From Staphylococcus equorum (lineage in GTDB: Bacteria; Bacillota; Bacilli; Staphylococcales; Staphylococcaceae), in the NCBI RefSeq assembly GCF_029024965.1, contig NZ_CP118982.1:1178001-1242000 (forward strand): a stretch of 64,000 nt of DNA. The letters run 5' to 3'. This document shows, piece after piece, positions 61,135 through 64,000 of this stretch. The position numbers and the translations under genes are program-made. The notes below the pieces were generated by a model, which was not told the DNA's origin, did not search any database, and was given only the letters and a program-made list of their open reading frames with translations. How positions within the stretch are numbered: the first letter of the stretch is position 1; the number at the start of each line of letters is the position of its first letter.

Positions 61135-61416
61135 TTGGGAAGTATCTTATTAATCGGGTTATTGTTACCTGTAGTGTATCTTATGCAACTTACCAAAAAG
61201 CGCCAAGCAATTAATTTGAAAAGAACAGGTATTGCCATAGTTGTTTCAGTTATAGGGGTTGTAATTACAACTATTTTATTCGTTGTATTTAATCACACCT
61301 CAACTTCGATATGGATTTATTTATTGAGTGCTATAGCGGTAGCGATCATATGGGCACTATTATTAAGTGGCTGTTATTATGTTTATCAAGTGTTAAGTAA
61401 TGGTGTAGGAAAGTAA
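61135..61416 (+). CDS. Small three-helix membrane protein, hypothetical
   Basis: A 93-residue hydrophobic protein with segments at about 2-18, 29-51 and 58-80, and a basic stretch (KKRQAINLKR) after the first helix. TTG 61135 is chosen because AGGAGG (61121-61126) sits 8 nt upstream; the in-frame ATG at 61111 overlaps nothing useful and lies before that ribosome site. No family is recognised. It faces a minus-strand small membrane gene across a shared terminator. Confidence 0.7.
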   Translation: MGSILLIGLLLPVVYLMQLTKKRQAINLKRTGIAIVVSVIGVVITTILFVVFNHTSTSIWIYLLSAIAVAIIWALLLSGCYYVYQVLSNGVGK

Positions 61417-61520
61417 GTAAATGACAAGTTTCTATAGTATATGTTAAGTTTTGTAAGTGGTAATTTGTAATTTTTACATATTTGAAGTAAAAGTATTAAA
61501 ATTTTTAAATCTAATAGTAC

Positions 61521-61567
61521 AAAAAATGCGCTTAATGGATAATTTAATCCTTAAGCGCTAAAATTTT
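61521..61567. terminator. Bidirectional terminator between convergent small genes
   Basis: An 11-bp stem with one bulge (61528-61539 with 61548-61558), A-run on the left and a T-rich right side. It serves the plus gene ending at 61416 and the minus gene ending at 61566. Confidence 0.75.
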
Positions 61568-61745
61568 AATTTATGAAATTGAAATAAGTGTTAAAATTCT
61601 CCATTAACCAAAGAATACCTTGGTAACCCAAATATATACATAACACAATAATCCCAATATATATTATAAATCTTAAAATTGATAAACCTACTCTAAATAG
61701 TAGTATGACTAAGAGTGCAAGCAGGATTATAGATAAAATACTCAT
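61566..61745 (-). CDS. 59-residue membrane protein, hypothetical
   Basis: An open frame on the minus strand encodes 59 residues, starting MSILSIILLALLVILLF. Two hydrophobic segments (about 2-17 and 24-48) with arginines between and a short polar end (MENFNTYFNFIN). ATG at 61743-61745 has AAGGGAG (complement about 61755-61762) at correct spacing, and the gene ends at a terminator, so it is very probably real despite its size. Family unknown. Convergent with the gene at 61135. Confidence 0.7.
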   Translation of the reverse strand: MSILSIILLALLVILLFRVGLSILRFIIYIGIIVLCIYLGYQGILWLMENFNTYFNFIN

Positions 61746-61892
61746 TCTGTATTCACTCCCTTTAAAAACATTGTACTATGAAAATATGGCATATGCATCA
61801 GTCTATAGTTAAGTTTTAAATACTTCTAGAGACTGATGATAATTCGACCGTGAAAAATTATAATTTAGAGTGACTTAATAGGAGGATGGTTC

Positions 61893-62351
61893 ATGCGGTT
61901 TATTTTCAGTATTGTTAAAAACATTATAGCTGTCATAGCGATAGTAGCAATTGTACTTTTCGCATTAAAATATGCACCTTTTTTAAAAGACCAAGAATGG
62001 AACCCAGTACATGACGATAAGCCATCTATGAATAATGAAGCACCTCAACAAAATTTGACAGGTGGCAAACGGTATTCAGTAGAAGATAATGACATCCTTA
62101 ATAATGTACCATTTAGTCAAACGAAAAATGTGTTTGATTGGATTAATAAAAAAGAGTTTATGTCAGTTTCAGGTTTAGAAAGAATGGGTTATACTGATGA
62201 ATACTTGGCTGGTCAACGTGGCGATGAGTTTATTATCTATAAATTTGGCTCAGATTCACTTCGTGTTTATAAGACAGAAATTGAAATGGAACAAGATTTA
62301 AATCAATTAGGAGCGCATATTGAACTACAACCACAATCTAACTACGAGTAA
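61893..62351 (+). CDS. Membrane-anchored hypothetical protein
   Basis: A 152-residue protein with one N-terminal membrane anchor (about 9-28, IIAVIAIVAIVLFALKYAPF) and a soluble, mostly acidic domain containing PFSQTKNVFDWINKKEF and RGDEFIIYKFGSDSLRVYKTE. No lipobox, so it is a signal anchor rather than a lipoprotein, probably with the domain outside. It resembles a staphylococcus-specific DUF family (DUF4930 from memory, unverified). AGGAGGAT precedes ATG 61893. The small charged gene follows after 70 nt. Confidence 0.8.
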   Translation: MRFIFSIVKNIIAVIAIVAIVLFALKYAPFLKDQEWNPVHDDKPSMNNEAPQQNLTGGKRYSVEDNDILNNVPFSQTKNVFDWINKKEFMSVSGLERMGYTDEYLAGQRGDEFIIYKFGSDSLRVYKTEIEMEQDLNQLGAHIELQPQSNYE

Positions 62352-62421
62352 TGCGTTTGAATTATAGGGTAAAATGCGTTAGCCTTAAATAAGTAAAAAC
62401 GTTAAAGGTTGGTGTCCAATT

Positions 62422-62580
62422 ATGAGTGAACAGTCTAAAGATAAGAAAATGGCTGAGCAAGCTAAAGCACAAAATTTATTTGCACGTTGGCGTAAAAAAG
62501 AAACATTATATGAAGAAGATGAGAAAAAAGCTAAAAAATCAACTGACGACAACAATTCAGATGAAAAAGAAAATAACTAA
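62422..62580 (+). CDS. 52-residue charged cytoplasmic protein, hypothetical
   Basis: The frame encodes 52 residues beginning MSEQSKDKKMAEQAKAQNLF; nearly half are Lys, Glu or Asp, and the tail ends DDNNSDEKENN. No hydrophobic segment. The ribosome site is weak (AAAGGTTGG). A terminator lies right after the stop, and codon use fits a real gene. Function unknown. Confidence 0.65.
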   Translation: MSEQSKDKKMAEQAKAQNLFARWRKKETLYEEDEKKAKKSTDDNNSDEKENN

Positions 62581-62589
62581 AGTAAGTTT

Positions 62590-62618
62590 ACGTCTCTTAT
62601 GGTAGAGGCGTTTTTTTA
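62590..62618 (+). terminator. Terminator after the 52-residue gene
   Basis: ACGTCTCT (62590-62597) pairs with AGAGGCGT (62604-62611, one G-U pair), followed by TTTTTT. Confidence 0.8.
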
Positions 62619-63000
62619 TGCTTTAAAACTTAAAGGCAATTGTAATTCTTATATGAGCATATATAAAAAGATTAAGTGTATAAGCCATAAATGCATGTGT
62701 TTGCCTCAAAAAGTATTTAAACTTAATTTTTAAACAAAAATAATATATTAATTACTATTCAGAAAATCAAAATTTTTTAATACACTATTGACTGTAAGTA
62801 TTGTTATAATACAATGTATCGTTTAATTTATTTCATTTTAATCAAAACATGAAGTGTATTCGCTTAATCTAGTTAAACTAGTGATTCAACGTAGGATAAA
62901 TTTTGTTGTGGAATATTAGGGTTCGTGCTTTATTTCGTAACACTAGTGATATAAAATGATAATAAGAATATAAAATAGTTGGTTAATAGAGGTGTTCAGG
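62619..63000. other. Intergenic region upstream of mreC
   Basis: About 380 nt, strongly AT-rich. It contains two small palindromes, CTAGTT-A-AACTAG (62869-62881) and CACTAGTG (62941-62948), which share the core ACTAG, as does ACTAGTGAT at 62877. No gene or clear promoter is recognised. Confidence 0.45.
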
Positions 63001-63843
63001 TTGTCAAAGTTTTTTAAAAACAACAAATTGATTGTTATACTGTGTGCAATCATTGTGTTTATAGCCTTAATTGGTGTATCTTTGCGTTCACAAACGCAAT
63101 CACCAGTAGAACAGTATGTAGGAGATACTGTTGCTTTTGGTCAAAAAGCAGTCAGCTATCCTGTACATTTTGTAACAGGATCTATCGGTAATCTCTTTGC
63201 AAAAGAAAGTTCAGAAGAACAAAGTAGTAAGGTGAAGCAATTAGAAGCTGAAAATGAAAGATTAAAAGCAGAAAATAAAACTTACAAAAAAGAATTAGAT
63301 ATTGAAGATATTTCAAAATATGAACCGATTTCTAGCACAGTACTATCTAGAAATCCTGACCAATGGATGAATACATTGGTTATAAACCAAGGTTCTAAAG
63401 ATGGAATAGAAAACAATATGGCTGTGATGACTTCAGAAGGATTAGTTGGCCGCATCTCTAAAGTAAATCAATTCTCGTCTCAAGTAGATTTAATCTCAAC
63501 GAACACTCGTGCTAATCGATTGTCTGTAAACATCCAACATGATGGAGAAAACGTTTTTGGTTTAATAGATCATTATGATGCTAAGAATGAAGAACTTGTA
63601 ATTACAGATATAAATAATAAAGATAGTATTAAAAAAGGAGATAAAGTTGTTACGAGCGGCTTAGCAGATCAACTTCCTAGCAGTATTTACATAGGTGAAG
63701 TATCTAAAGTTGAAAATGATGAGTACGGTTTATCTAAAGAAGTAAGAGTGAAGACAGCTGCAAGTTTAGCAGACTTAAATCACGTCTATGTTGCTAAAAG
63801 AGACCCTAAAACAATACCAGATAATGAAAGCGGGGATAATTAA
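63001..63843 (+). CDS. mreC: Rod shape-determining protein MreC
   Basis: A 280-residue bitopic membrane protein of the wall-elongation machinery. One TM helix (about 8-26), a coiled coil (about 73-103, KVKQLEAENERLKAENKTYKKE) and the extracellular beta domain with VLSRNPDQWMNTLVINQGSKDGI. TTG 63001 is preferred over GTG 62992 because AGAGGTG (62988-62994) is the ribosome site and overlaps the latter. It overlaps mreD by 1 nt. In cocci MreCD are retained without MreB. Confidence 0.94.
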   Translation: MSKFFKNNKLIVILCAIIVFIALIGVSLRSQTQSPVEQYVGDTVAFGQKAVSYPVHFVTGSIGNLFAKESSEEQSSKVKQLEAENERLKAENKTYKKELDIEDISKYEPISSTVLSRNPDQWMNTLVINQGSKDGIENNMAVMTSEGLVGRISKVNQFSSQVDLISTNTRANRLSVNIQHDGENVFGLIDHYDAKNEELVITDINNKDSIKKGDKVVTSGLADQLPSSIYIGEVSKVENDEYGLSKEVRVKTAASLADLNHVYVAKRDPKTIPDNESGDN

Positions 63844-64000
63844 TGCGCGCATTATACTACTTTCTTATTGGTATTGTATTGTTTTATATTGATACTGCAA
63901 TTGGACTTGTTATACCAATGCAAATAGGAGATAAAGATATTATTTTCGTGCCACATTTAACGATCATGTACATTTTGATGCTAAGTGTGTATAGAAGTTT
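63843..64000 (+). CDS. mreD: Rod shape-determining protein MreD, partial
   Basis: The first 52 residues, running off the window. MRALYYFLIGIVLFYIDTAIG is the first TM helix, and a second hydrophobic stretch (VPHLTIMYILML) begins. The ATG shares its first base with the last base of the mreC stop (TAATG), so the two are translationally coupled. The context as the gene after mreC makes the assignment firm. Confidence 0.9.
   Translation, partial: MRALYYFLIGIVLFYIDTAIGLVIPMQIGDKDIIFVPHLTIMYILMLSVYRS

Noticed and set aside
62992-63000. GTG start for mreC at 62992
   Set aside because: It overlaps the AGAGGTG ribosome site; TTG 63001 is correctly spaced.

Overview
The window is ordinary low-GC Firmicute chromosome and almost certainly Staphylococcus. 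The gene order (dnaE, accDA, pfkA-pyk, citZ-icd, phoPR, polA-mutM-coaE, gapB, nrdR-dnaB-dnaI, thrS, lysP, infC-rpmI-rplT, tig, clpX, engB, hemAXCDBL, tag, valS-folC, comC-radC, mreCD) is the one I know from S. aureus. Recalled S. aureus DnaE and IF3 proteins align well but not identically, so this is probably another staphylococcus; the species cannot be fixed from here. I saw no rRNA, tRNA, insertion sequence, prophage or CRISPR array.

Region by region. 1-8.0 kb: a cut-off M24 peptidase, a metallo-beta-lactamase-fold hydrolase, a universal stress protein, a DRTGG/CBS protein, NrnA and DnaE. 8.3-14.5 kb: malic enzyme, the carboxyltransferase half of acetyl-CoA carboxylase, phosphofructokinase and pyruvate kinase, so carbon leaves glycolysis here for fatty acids or the TCA cycle. 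14.7-21.8 kb: a D-alanine/D-serine/glycine-type permease on the minus strand, citrate synthase, isocitrate dehydrogenase and the PhoPR two-component system. 22-30.6 kb: DNA polymerase I, formamidopyrimidine glycosylase, dephospho-CoA kinase, gluconeogenic GapB, NrdR and the helicase-loading proteins DnaB and DnaI. 30.6-36.3 kb is rich in cis-acting RNA: a threonyl T-box before thrS, a lysine riboswitch before lysP, and a structured attenuator before infC-rpmI-rplT. 36.3-41.6 kb: a Nudix protein, an unknown helical protein, trigger factor, ClpX and EngB. 41.7-47.9 kb: six hem genes covering glutamyl-tRNA to uroporphyrinogen III. 48-54.5 kb: an AbrB-type membrane protein, Tag, a T-box and valS-folC.

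The accessory-looking part is 54.8-62.6 kb. It holds a squalene-synthase-like protein with an altered second aspartate motif, ComC and RadC, then a two-gene cassette (57.5-59.9 kb): a four-helix membrane protein with a permuted papain-like domain, followed by an HxxxDG acyltransferase. This pair is the best candidate in the window for an undescribed system. After it come an aldo/keto reductase and four small unknown proteins, one of them a 59-residue membrane protein on the minus strand that is easy to miss. The window ends in mreC and the start of mreD.

Regulation visible in the sequence includes two T-boxes with identifiable specifier positions, a lysine riboswitch, cre-like sites at pfkA, citZ and gapB, a second palindrome at gapB, PhoP-type direct repeats before phoP, and strong intrinsic terminators between most transcription units. 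Two terminators (18.95 and 49.5 kb) are diverged copies of one hairpin. Several starts are not ATG (TTG for polA, mutM, comC, radC, mreC), and infC appears to start at ATA.
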